64,000 bases of DNA from Kribbella solani. Its GTDB lineage: Bacteria; Actinomycetota; Actinomycetes; Propionibacteriales; Kribbellaceae. This document shows positions 35,674 to 42,761 of the stretch, piece by piece (positions within the stretch are counted from its first letter, which is position 1; every line of letters begins with the position of its first letter). Location: contig NZ_JACHNF010000001.1 of NCBI RefSeq assembly GCF_014205295.1, positions 558,001 to 622,000 of the forward strand, in the 5' to 3' direction. Position numbers and translations under genes: made by a program. The notes beneath the pieces are model-generated. The model ran no database searches, was not told the DNA's origin, and worked only from the letters and a program-made list of their open reading frames with translations.

Positions 35674-36960
35674 ATGCCGTCGGAGTTGCAGCGGGTCGCC
35701 CGCGGGTTGGTCGACTGTTTCGACGAGATCCCGCGCGTGGTCGAACACTTGCAGCGGACCGCCGTACGCTGCCGTGAAAACGCGCAACTCGCGCTGAGCG
35801 CGTCCCAGGGCCAGGCAACTGTCGCCGCCCAGCAACTCGACGCCGCCGCCCGCGCCTGCGAGGCCGCCGCGCACTACCTCTCGATGGCCCCACCCAAAGC
35901 CCGCGGCTGGGCCGAAGGCCTGGTCGGCGCCGCCGGCCCCGCCACAAACCGCCCCGCCGCCAACTCGGCCGACCGCAACAAAGCAACCGGCGGCACCGGC
36001 GACGCCCCCACCCGCGACTCCCAGGGCCGCACCAAGCGCCTCACCGCAACGTACGAGGACCTGGAACTCGAAGAAGACGACGAACCACCAGTCATCACCG
36101 TCGCCCGCAAAGCCTTCGAAAAATACCGCAAAGCCCACGAAAAAGACAACGAAGAAGACGACGACGACCGCCGCGAGAACGAAGACCTCCTCGAATTCGA
36201 AATAACCATCACCGAACACGACGAAATAAAATACGAGGAACGCAACCAAAAAGAAGAAGACCAACGCGAGTCCCGCCTCACCACCGACCACGCCCTCACC
36301 CCCGACCCAGCCCTCACCAAAGCTATCCAAACCCTCCTGGACTCAATGGCCAAAACCACCCCCGAACAATGGAACCAAGCCACCCTCACCATCACCCCCA
36401 CCCACCTCCAAGCCACCTTCGACTACGCAGACAACCCCCCACTGGCCCCAATCACAACAGAAATCCACCCCTCGGACCTCAAGACACCAGAAGCCCTCGA
36501 CTTCGACCCAGCCTTCGACTCACGTCCGCTGGAGCTCCGATTCAGCCCCGGGGTCTTCGACCCGGTCGGCTCCTTCAACCCTGAGGAGCGAGCGATTGCT
36601 GACCGACTTGCAGAGGAGGGCTGGCGCGTCGACGCGAGGCTTGCGGATCACAGTCAGGACAGGGTCGCGAATCCGGACAGCATGGTGCGGAAGGCCAGTG
36701 ACGTGGCCGGTGTGGTGTTCGAGTTCAAGACGCCGAAGAGCGCTAGTTCAAACGCGATCAAAAGGAATATCCATGAGGCCACAGAACAGGCCGGCGAGCA
36801 CAGCGAAATCCTGATCGACGGCAGGCCTGTCGGCCTGACCGAAGACGTCGCCTGGAGGTCATATCGCAGGGCCTGCGGCCAGCCGGGTGGAATAGTTGCC
36901 GACCATGTCCACGTCATCCTCGGTGACGGGCGCCTGATCACGTATACGAAGGAGCACTGA
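35674..36960 (+). CDS. Polymorphic toxin with CdiA-like tRNA-nuclease C-terminus
   Basis: 428 aa. Residues 1-75 are helical (MPSELQRVARGLVDCFDEIPRVVEHLQ) like T7SS-type leader domains. Residues 80-230 are a charged Glu/Asp/Lys-rich linker whose codons are richer in A than the rest of the window. From residue 300 (FNPEERAIADRLAEEGWRVD) the sequence resembles the CdiA C-terminal tRNA nuclease domain, with Asp343 and Glu350-Phe-Lys352 (SDVAGVVFEFKT) as a PD-(D/E)XK-like core. Such domains cleave tRNA in competing cells. The stop overlaps the start of the next gene, a likely immunity gene. Confidence 0.75.
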   Translation: MPSELQRVARGLVDCFDEIPRVVEHLQRTAVRCRENAQLALSASQGQATVAAQQLDAAARACEAAAHYLSMAPPKARGWAEGLVGAAGPATNRPAANSADRNKATGGTGDAPTRDSQGRTKRLTATYEDLELEEDDEPPVITVARKAFEKYRKAHEKDNEEDDDDRRENEDLLEFEITITEHDEIKYEERNQKEEDQRESRLTTDHALTPDPALTKAIQTLLDSMAKTTPEQWNQATLTITPTHLQATFDYADNPPLAPITTEIHPSDLKTPEALDFDPAFDSRPLELRFSPGVFDPVGSFNPEERAIADRLAEEGWRVDARLADHSQDRVANPDSMVRKASDVAGVVFEFKTPKSASSNAIKRNIHEATEQAGEHSEILIDGRPVGLTEDVAWRSYRRACGQPGGIVADHVHVILGDGRLITYTKEH

Positions 36961-37445
36961 TGGCGAACAGTGACACGATTTTTCTGGCTGGGCGTGAGTC
37001 GCTTGATGTGTTGGTGGGGTGGTTGGTGGGTGTCCTCGCGTTGGAGTCGGTGGATGATCCGGAGTTGCGGGCGGGGCAGTTCTTTTTGCGGGGGTCGGCT
37101 CGTACGGTCGATGGGCGGGTGTTGTTGGTGGTGGGGCCGAATGTTTATGGTGCGGAGGATCCGGAGCCGAGGGATGTTTCGGCGATCGATCGGTACTCGG
37201 GTGTGATTTCGGTGCGTGTCGCGGGTTCGAGGAATGAGGCGACGCAGGCGGGGGAGGCGCGGGCGATCTTCGATGAGCTGGTGGCATCAGAGCCGTCGGT
37301 TGCGCTTGTACTGGCGCAGGCGATGTCCTGGATCGTCGCGGCGTATCTCCCGGGCGCTGGGGCGCATGTCTTCCCTCCCGAAACCTCCCTCGACGTAGAG
37401 GACATCGAATCCTGGCGACCGTGGGTGCCGGACGAACACGTCTGA
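36960..37445 (+). CDS. Putative immunity protein 1
   Basis: 161 aa. ATG shares its A with the toxin stop (TGA at 36958-36960), a coupling typical of toxin-immunity pairs. Soluble, acidic alpha/beta protein (LALESVDDPELRAGQFFLRGSART, SWIVAAYLPGAGAHVFPPE). A paralogue follows at 37502 and a broken third copy at 37996. No named family recognised. Immunity role is inferred from position, overlap and acidity. Codons here are rich in G and T, unlike the C-rich toxin gene, which suggests a different origin. Confidence 0.75.
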   Translation: MANSDTIFLAGRESLDVLVGWLVGVLALESVDDPELRAGQFFLRGSARTVDGRVLLVVGPNVYGAEDPEPRDVSAIDRYSGVISVRVAGSRNEATQAGEARAIFDELVASEPSVALVLAQAMSWIVAAYLPGAGAHVFPPETSLDVEDIESWRPWVPDEHV

Positions 37446-37501
37446 TTACAGGGCAATGCAGCATTCGTCGATGCGAAAGCTCAGTGCATGAAGGAGTCGT
37501 G

Positions 37502-37963
37502 ATGGCGGATAGTGATCAGGTGTTTGTGGTGTTGGAGGGGGGATTGGAGGTTGCGGCCGGGCGGGTGGCTGAGGTGCTTGGGCTGGAGTTGGTGGGTGAT
37601 TTGAGGGATAAGACGGGGGAGTTGCAGTACAAGGGCCGGGCGCGGTCGTTCGATGGGGTTGTCGGGGTGTATGTGGGGTTGAACGAGTACTTGCCTGATG
37701 CGGGTGAGACGCAGGCGATGGATCGGTATCCGGTTGTTGTGGATGTGCAGTCGCGGGTGCGAAAGGACGCGCAGGCTGAGGAGGCTCGGCTGGCGTTCGA
37801 GGTACTGACGGATGCGCTCGCTGACGTACCGGCATTGTTGTCTCACAATGTCGAGTTCCTGGTCGCGGCGTACCTACCGGGTCGTGGTGCGCATACCTTC
37901 GAGGCCGATATCACCCTGGACGAGCCAGACCGCCCCACCTGGGAGCCATGGGTCGTCACCTAA
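37502..37963 (+). CDS. Putative immunity protein 2 (paralogue)
   Basis: 153 aa from ATG with GGAG upstream. Related along its length to the preceding protein: ADSDQVFVVLEGGLEV against ANSDTIFLAGRESLDV, LGLELVGDLRDKTGELQYKGRARS against LALESVDDPELRAGQFFLRGSART, and EFLVAAYLPGRGAHTFEADITLD against SWIVAAYLPGAGAHVFPPETSLD. Repeated immunity genes after one toxin are common where strains collect protection against several toxin types; the match of this copy to the present toxin is unknown. Confidence 0.72.
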   Translation: MADSDQVFVVLEGGLEVAAGRVAEVLGLELVGDLRDKTGELQYKGRARSFDGVVGVYVGLNEYLPDAGETQAMDRYPVVVDVQSRVRKDAQAEEARLAFEVLTDALADVPALLSHNVEFLVAAYLPGRGAHTFEADITLDEPDRPTWEPWVVT

Positions 37964-37995
37964 CGCTTCGCACTGGGCGTCTCGATCAAGGAGCA

Positions 37996-38122
37996 ATGAC
38001 GTCGACCGATGACAGTATTTTCCTCGCCGGCAGTGATGCGTTGGGGGAGGTGGCCGGGTGCGGCGCTGGGGTTGGAGCGCGTTGACGACCCGGAGTCGAA
38101 GGAAGGCGCGTTTCGCCGGTCA
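37996..38122 (+). pseudogene. Frameshifted third immunity paralogue
   Basis: ATG at 37996 after AAGGAG reads MTSTDDSIFLAGSDALGEVAG, parallel to the starts of the two genes before, but stops after 29 codons. Shifting frame recovers ALGLERVDDPESKEGAFRRS, which matches LALESVDDPELRAGQFFLRGS. The homology then fades. This is a recent remnant of a third copy, with an intact ribosome site. Confidence 0.75.
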
Positions 38123-38325
38123 CCCCGACGCGGAGGGTCTCGGCGGCTGGCGGCCCTGGGTGTGGACTCGCGGCGGCTGAGTGCGGGGCTGGTGGCGGTG
38201 GGGCAGGTTGTGTGGGCGCTGGCTGTTGTAGGGCGGTGGCGGGCTAAGGAGCCGTCAGGGGGCGGGTGGTTTACGGATTGTGAGGAAGTTTGGGAAACGG
38301 CGTCATGAAGACGGTTGGCGTGCGT

Positions 38326-38358
38326 CACTTCCTGTGAACCCATCCCCACAGGGAAGTG
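38326..38358. terminator. Hairpin after the toxin/immunity array
   Basis: CACTTCCTGTG (38326-38336) pairs with CACAGGGAAGTG (38347-38358) apart from one bulged base, with a 10-base loop. It lies in a 312-base stretch (38123-38434) without a convincing gene and may end the toxin-immunity transcript. No T-run. Confidence 0.5.
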
Positions 38359-38434
38359 GAAGTGATTGACGTGAAGGGTTGTCTTGCGAGGTCGCTGATG
38401 GGAAACGGTGCGCTGCGGTTTCGGGTGCATTGAG

Positions 38435-38680
38435 ATGGCCGACGGTGGTGATCCTGGGCCGGGCCTGGTCCGGGTTGAGCGTCGTCGGGTACGGGTCTGG
38501 TTCGGGGACCATCTGGTTGCCGATTACCGGGCCGAGGCTGAGTTGGCGGAGCGGTACGCGGCCGCCATGTCGCGCAGGTTTGCCGGGTTGCGGGTGACTA
38601 CCGACCCGGTACCGGACCACGATCCGGGGCCCGAACGGGCGTTGCCGGGGGAGCGGTTGTGGGAGGTGGCGCCGAAATGA
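38435..38680 (+). CDS. Hypothetical protein, 81 aa
   Basis: ATG frame (MADGGDPGPGLVRVERRRVRVW) with stop overlapping the next ATG by 4 bases. Short beta-rich N-terminus followed by a helix (AELAERYAAAMSRRFAGL) and a Pro/Asp-rich tail. No known family. With the next gene it forms a two-gene unit just beyond the immunity array and could be part of the same locus. Confidence 0.6.
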   Translation: MADGGDPGPGLVRVERRRVRVWFGDHLVADYRAEAELAERYAAAMSRRFAGLRVTTDPVPDHDPGPERALPGERLWEVAPK

Positions 38681-39294
38681 GTTCCCGTCGGTTTCGGTTG
38701 ATCCGGCACCAGGACGTTTCCGGCGTCAGCGGTACGGGGCCGGTCGCGGAAGGGGTGCAGTTCAGCGACGGCGCGGTCGCGTTGCGCTGGTACGGGGACT
38801 ATCCGACCACGACCGTGTGGGACGGCATCGAGTCGGTCGTCGCGATCCACGGGCACGGAGGGGCGACCGTGATCGAGTGGATGGACCCGGAGGCAGGCCC
38901 CGACCCGGACCTGGAGCTGCCGCCGCCGGAGTCCCTACCACCGAAGCCCTGGCCGGATCTGCACTCCTCCGAGCCACCTGACCCCGATCACCTGGGCGGA
39001 TCGGCAGCACCGGACCGGACCGACTCACCAGGCCGGCACGCCAGATCCGAGGCACAGGATCACCAGAACAGCTCTGAGCCATCAGACCACCAGAACAGCT
39101 CTGAGCCACCAGGTCACCAGCACGGGCCGGCTCCCGACTCCACGCTTCCGACGAACCAGTCATCGGCACGCCTGTCCACCAGCAACTACGGCATCGCGCC
39201 GCAGGACCCCGACCCGTTGCACTCCGACGGGGAGGCAGGGGCGTACGGCGCGGCGCCGCCGTCCGGCTGGTCGTCGTACCGCGTGTTCCGTTGA
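38677..39294 (+). CDS. Hypothetical protein with Pro/Ser/His-rich repeat tail
   Basis: 205 aa. Residues 1-75 look folded (FRLIRHQDVSGVSGTGPVAEGVQFSDGAVALRWYG, then VWDGIESVVAIHGHGGATVIEW); the remainder is low complexity and probably disordered. A 27-base tandem repeat at 39058-39111 encodes two DHQNSSEPP units. The stop at 39294 follows SSYRVFR. Coupled to the preceding 81-aa gene. The disordered tail could be a surface or linker segment; function unknown. Confidence 0.62.
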   Translation: MSSRRFRLIRHQDVSGVSGTGPVAEGVQFSDGAVALRWYGDYPTTTVWDGIESVVAIHGHGGATVIEWMDPEAGPDPDLELPPPESLPPKPWPDLHSSEPPDPDHLGGSAAPDRTDSPGRHARSEAQDHQNSSEPSDHQNSSEPPGHQHGPAPDSTLPTNQSSARLSTSNYGIAPQDPDPLHSDGEAGAYGAAPPSGWSSYRVFR

Positions 39295-39431
39295 CCCCCT
39301 GATCCGGCGTACCGGTTCCGAACCCCCTCGCGGAGCCGGTGCGCCGACCACAGGTGCGGCGTACGCCTGGGCGAGCCGGTGTACGCCGCACCTGACCGCC
39401 GCGACCACACCAGCCCGTAGCTGATGGCTAC

Positions 39432-39743
39432 TCAGGAGTAGTTCATCACCGCCACCAGGTCGAGGTTGTAGAAGGTCCCGGGCCCGTCGCACAGCTCCAT
39501 CATCCGAGCCGAGAACTCACTCGTGTCGGACCGGCCGGAGTTCTCCATGGCCTCCTCGTACGACCCGAACTCGACGATCGCGAAGTACCTGCCGGGTACG
39601 TCCCGGTCGGCGCATGCGGTGGTACGAACCGGTGCAGGTCCGTCGTTCGCGGCCACCCGCTTCGCCCGGAACTCCTCCATCAGTGTCGCGATCTCGTCCG
39701 GTTTCGACGTCCGGTACTCGATGATCTGAACGAAACCAGTCAT
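39432..39743 (-). CDS. ABM-like dimeric alpha/beta-barrel protein
   Basis: 103 aa. VQIIEYRTSKPDEIATLMEEFRAKR and RYFAIVEFGSYEEAMENSGRSDTSEFSARMME follow the beta-alpha-beta pattern of antibiotic-biosynthesis monooxygenase-like (ferredoxin-like) small proteins. These include heme-degrading and quinone-modifying enzymes, but many have no known role. No cofactor residues can be read. A 15-base inverted repeat lies 38 bases upstream of its start. Confidence 0.75.
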   Translation of the reverse strand: MTGFVQIIEYRTSKPDEIATLMEEFRAKRVAANDGPAPVRTTACADRDVPGRYFAIVEFGSYEEAMENSGRSDTSEFSARMMELCDGPGTFYNLDLVAVMNYS

Positions 39744-39780
39744 CTCTTCCCCCTGGGTTCACGGACGCCCGCTCTTGGCC

Positions 39781-39795
39781 GTGTCTGATAGACAC
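39781..39795. promoter_or_regulatory. Inverted repeat upstream of the ABM-like gene
   Basis: GTGTCTGATAGACAC is a perfect 6-3-6 inverted repeat, 38 bases upstream of the ABM-like start, in the position of a promoter operator. No neighbouring regulator gene is present, so the binding factor is unknown. Confidence 0.45.
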
Positions 39796-39917
39796 CCCCA
39801 GGCATCCACTGCTTCGACAGTGCGCCCGGATCGCCTGCCTGACAAGGCCTCGGCCCCGGTGGTGACCGGGCGCGGGCACCGCTTCACCCGCCGTCGCCGC
39901 CGGTCCGCCGGCAGTCC

Positions 39918-39965
39918 GCCGAGATGGTTGCCGAGATGGCCGCCGAGGTGATCGCCGAGATGCTC
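39918..39965. repeat. 12-base tandem repeat, four copies
   Basis: GCCGAGATGGTT, GCCGAGATGGCC, GCCGAGGTGATC, GCCGAGATGCTC in a row, in the 283-base gap between the ABM-like gene and the epimerase. The unit would keep a frame open, but no convincing gene covers it. Confidence 0.7.
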
Positions 39966-40026
39966 GCTGTCTGCCCTCGGCAGAGGTGCTTGGGAATTGT
40001 CGGTGCGGCCTGATTGGCTTGCGGGC

Positions 40027-41016
40027 ATGGAGATTCTGATCCTCGGTGGGACGGCGTGGCTCGGGCGCGAGATCGCGGCGCAGGCGCTGGCGCGTGGGCA
40101 TTCGGTGACTTGTGTGGCGCGGGGCGAGAGCGGTGAGGTCGCGGCGGGCGCGACGCTGGTGGCCGCGGATCGCAGCCGGCCGGATGCGTACGATGCGGTG
40201 CCGGTCCGCGAGTGGGATGCGGTGTTCGAGGTGTCGTGGCAACCGGGGTTCGTGAAGGGCGCGCTGGCCGCGTTCGGCGCGCGGGCCAAGCACTGGACGT
40301 ACGTGTCGTCGGGGAATGCGTACGAGAAGTTCGACACGCCGGGTGCGGACGAGTCCGCCGCGGTGCGTGAGCCGACCGATCAGGATGTGGCCGACAAGGA
40401 GCAGTACGGCGAGGCGAAGGTCGCTTGTGAGCTCGCGTCGCGTGAGGTGGTCGGGGATCGGCTGGTGATCGCTCGCGCCGGGCTGATCGGCGGGCCGGGG
40501 GATACGAGTGATCGGTCGGGCGCGTGGGTCGCGCGGGCGGCGCGGGCGCCGGAGGACCCGTTGCTCGTACCGGACACACCGGAGCTGGCGTCTTCGGTGA
40601 TCGACGTACGAGATCTGGCTGCCTGGTTGCTGGACGGCGCGACCGAGGGACGGACCGGGACGTTCGACACGGTCGGTCCGGTGGTGCCGTTCGGTGAGTG
40701 GATCGAGTTGGCGCGTGAGGTGGGCGGTCATACCGGTCCGGTGGTGCGCGCGCCGCGGCAGTGGCTGGAGGAGCAGGAGATCAAGCAGTACATGGGTCCG
40801 GAATCGCTGGCGATGTGGATCACCGAGCCCGGGTACGAGGGCTGGTCGTCGCGGAGCGGTGCGGCGGCCGCGGCGGCGGGGCTCACGCATCGGCCGCGAC
40901 GCGAGTTCCTGGCGGATGTGCTCGCGTGGGAGCGGGAGCTCGGGCTGGACCGCGAGCGCCGCGCCGGGCTGAGCGCGGAGAAGGAGAAGGAGTTGATCGA
41001 GTCGCTGGGGGCCTAA
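40027..41016 (+). CDS. NAD-dependent epimerase/dehydratase (extended SDR)
   Basis: 329 aa from [24 protein letters not shown] is a Rossmann nucleotide loop (GGTxWLG, as in atypical SDRs); [13 protein letters not shown] contains the Ser/Tyr region but the strict YxxxK is seen only as [10 protein letters not shown] further on, which keeps Tyr and Lys. The C-terminus is a substrate domain ending in KELIESLGA. Substrate unknown. Its last 31 bases are repeated twice downstream with the coding sense kept. Confidence 0.88.
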   Translation: MEILILGGTAWLGREIAAQALARGHSVTCVARGESGEVAAGATLVAADRSRPDAYDAVPVREWDAVFEVSWQPGFVKGALAAFGARAKHWTYVSSGNAYEKFDTPGADESAAVREPTDQDVADKEQYGEAKVACELASREVVGDRLVIARAGLIGGPGDTSDRSGAWVARAARAPEDPLLVPDTPELASSVIDVRDLAAWLLDGATEGRTGTFDTVGPVVPFGEWIELAREVGGHTGPVVRAPRQWLEEQEIKQYMGPESLAMWITEPGYEGWSSRSGAAAAAAGLTHRPRREFLADVLAWERELGLDRERRAGLSAEKEKELIESLGA

Positions 41017-41078
41017 GGAAGAGTTGGTCGAGTCACTGAAGGCATGAGGAGGAGTTGATCGAGGCGCTGAACGCATAG
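40986..41078 (+). repeat. 31-base tandem triplication of the epimerase gene tail
   Basis: Three units of 31 bases (40986-41016, 41017-41047, 41048-41078). Each encodes a version of EELIESLxA-stop: [27 protein letters not shown]. The stops are TAA, TGA and TAG and, because 31 is one more than a multiple of three, they fall in three different frames. Confidence 0.88.
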
Positions 41079-41089
41079 ACAGTGGGCGT

Positions 41090-41581
41090 ATGCGCCTGGT
41101 GCTGATCTCGGATACTCATCTGCCGGTGCGGGCGAAGAGGTTGCCGGAGGCGGTTTGGGCTGCGATCGAGCAGGCCGACGTTGTCATCCATGCTGGGGAT
41201 TGGGTGAGCGTCGCGCTGCTGGACGAGCTCGAGGCGCGGTCGCGGCGGCTGATCGGCTGCTGGGGCAACAACGATGGGGCCGAGCTGCGATCACGGCTGC
41301 CCGAAGTGGCGCGGGTGACGCTCGACGGGTTGTCGATCGCCGTCGTGCACGAGACGGGTACGGCGAAAGGCCGCGAAGAGCGCTGCGAGCGGGCGTACCC
41401 AGGTGTCGATGCGCTGGTGTTCGGGCACAGCCACATCCCGTGGGACACCACCAGCCCGGGCGGGCTGCGGTTGCTGAACCCAGGATCGCCGACGGATCGC
41501 CGCCGGCAGCCGTACTGCACCTACCAGACAGCGACGATCACCGCCGGCCGCCTCGAACAAGTTGCCTTGCACAACCTATAG
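41090..41581 (+). CDS. YfcE/MJ0936-type metallophosphoesterase
   Basis: 163 aa. The calcineurin-like motif set is complete: ISDTHLP, HAGDW, GNNDG, VVHETG (with His), FGHSHIP. Small proteins of this type hydrolyse phosphodiesters with two metal ions, often Mn. The start lies 12 bases beyond the triplicated epimerase tail, so the two genes are probably cotranscribed. Substrate unknown. Confidence 0.9.
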   Translation: MRLVLISDTHLPVRAKRLPEAVWAAIEQADVVIHAGDWVSVALLDELEARSRRLIGCWGNNDGAELRSRLPEVARVTLDGLSIAVVHETGTAKGREERCERAYPGVDALVFGHSHIPWDTTSPGGLRLLNPGSPTDRRRQPYCTYQTATITAGRLEQVALHNL

Positions 41582-41588
41582 ACGGGTC

Positions 41589-41667
41589 GTTGCGTAATGC
41601 AACAACTGATCCGGCCACAACTGATTCAGCCACACAACTGATTCAGCCAGCCGCCGATTCGGCTGGC
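41589..41667. repeat. 15-base direct repeats and hairpins after the phosphoesterase
   Basis: GTTGC-GTAAT-GCAAC inverted repeat (41589-41603), then CAACTGATCCGGCCA, CAACTGATTCAGCCA and again CAACTGATTCAGCCA (41603, 41618, 41635), then a strong hairpin GCCAGCCG-CGGCTGGC (41646-41667). The last hairpin is a likely terminator between convergent genes. Confidence 0.75.
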
Positions 41668-41767
41668 GAACTCCGGCTGGCTAACTGACCCGGCCAGGCG
41701 AGCGAGGGCAGCGCCGTCCCACCGAGTTACGGCGTGCCCTGCTCACCCGAACCGATCAGTGCCGGGG

Positions 41768-41923
41768 TCAGGCGTTCGCTGCTTCCTTGACCCGGGTCTT
41801 GAGGCGATCGCGGACCTCTTCCGGCGTGTACGCCCGGCGCTTCCGCTCGCCCCGTGCGACCACAACGCCCGTGGCAGCCACGCCGACGAGCCCCGCAAGC
41901 CCTACCACCTTCCATACCTTCAT
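41768..41923 (-). CDS. Small single-pass membrane protein, 51 aa
   Basis: ATG at 41923: MKVWKVVGLAGLVGVAATGV opens one hydrophobic helix, followed by the basic ARGERKRRAYTPEEVRDRLK and a short helix ending EAANA. Length and layout (N-terminal helix, then RRxYTPEEVRDRL) recur in actinobacterial genomes as far as I recall. Likely inner-membrane anchored with a cytoplasmic tail. Divergent from the papain-like gene at 41942 across only 18 bases. Confidence 0.75.
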   Translation of the reverse strand: MKVWKVVGLAGLVGVAATGVVVARGERKRRAYTPEEVRDRLKTRVKEAANA

Positions 41924-41941
41924 GACGACTAACCTAGCGAC

Positions 41942-42691
41942 GTGAACACCCGGATTTCACTGGATGACGCTACGGATCTGACACGAACAGGTGACATTTG
42001 GCTGTTCCGGGGCGGTAGCGCGGCGGATCGCGCGATCCAGCTGACCACCAACAGCCCGGTCAACCACGTCGGTATGGCGGTCGTCGTGGAGGACCTCCCG
42101 CCGCTGATGTGGCACGCCGAGCTGGGGCGATCGCTGCCGGATATGTGGACAGGGACTCACCATCGCGGCGTACAGCTGCACGACCTGCGCGACGCGGTTC
42201 TGGTCTGGGGCCGCAAGTACGGTCAGCACGCGTGGATTCGGCAGCTCGATCACCCGGTCACACGGGAGATGGAGGACGCCGTGCTGCAGACGGTGGCGCG
42301 GCTGGACGGTACGCCGTTCCCTTCGACCGCGCGGCTCGCTTCGCGGTGGGTACGCGGCCGGGTGCCGGCGTTCCGGCAGGGCAACCGCGAACTGGAGCTC
42401 GAGTCCGCGTACTGCGCGGAGGTGGTCGCGGTGACGTACGAGGCGATGGGACTGCTGCGCGGACGGCGGCCGAACTGGTACGACCCCGGCAGGTTCTGGA
42501 GCGGCGACGAGCTTCAGCTGTCGCACGGCGCGCGACTGGGCGCGGAAATCGCGGTGGACCTCCCGCCGGAGACACCGGCCGAGACATCGCCTGGGACACC
42601 GCTTGGGGCACCGCCTAGGACTGTCGAGCGGTCGGTTGAGCCGACGGTCGAATCTGGTGGTGAGCAGACGAGCGGGCGGCCGGGCGACTGA
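41942..42691 (+). CDS. Permuted NlpC/P60 (YiiX-like) cysteine peptidase/amidase
   Basis: 249 aa from GTG. DIWLFRGGSAADRAIQLTTNSPVNHVGMAVV gives the N-terminal His; LESAYCAEVVAVTYEAMGLL gives the later Cys, the reversed order typical of permuted papain-fold enzymes such as YiiX. These act on acyl or peptide bonds, often on lipids or cell-wall peptides. No signal peptide; the last 60 residues are Pro/Glu/Thr-rich and probably disordered. Divergent from the 51-aa membrane protein. Confidence 0.8.
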   Translation: MNTRISLDDATDLTRTGDIWLFRGGSAADRAIQLTTNSPVNHVGMAVVVEDLPPLMWHAELGRSLPDMWTGTHHRGVQLHDLRDAVLVWGRKYGQHAWIRQLDHPVTREMEDAVLQTVARLDGTPFPSTARLASRWVRGRVPAFRQGNRELELESAYCAEVVAVTYEAMGLLRGRRPNWYDPGRFWSGDELQLSHGARLGAEIAVDLPPETPAETSPGTPLGAPPRTVERSVEPTVESGGEQTSGRPGD

Positions 42692-42761
42692 CGTGACGGA
42701 AAGTGTCGGTGGCGTGTGATTGGGTTGTTCCAGTCGGTCAGTAAAGCCGGAGGAGGCCCGG

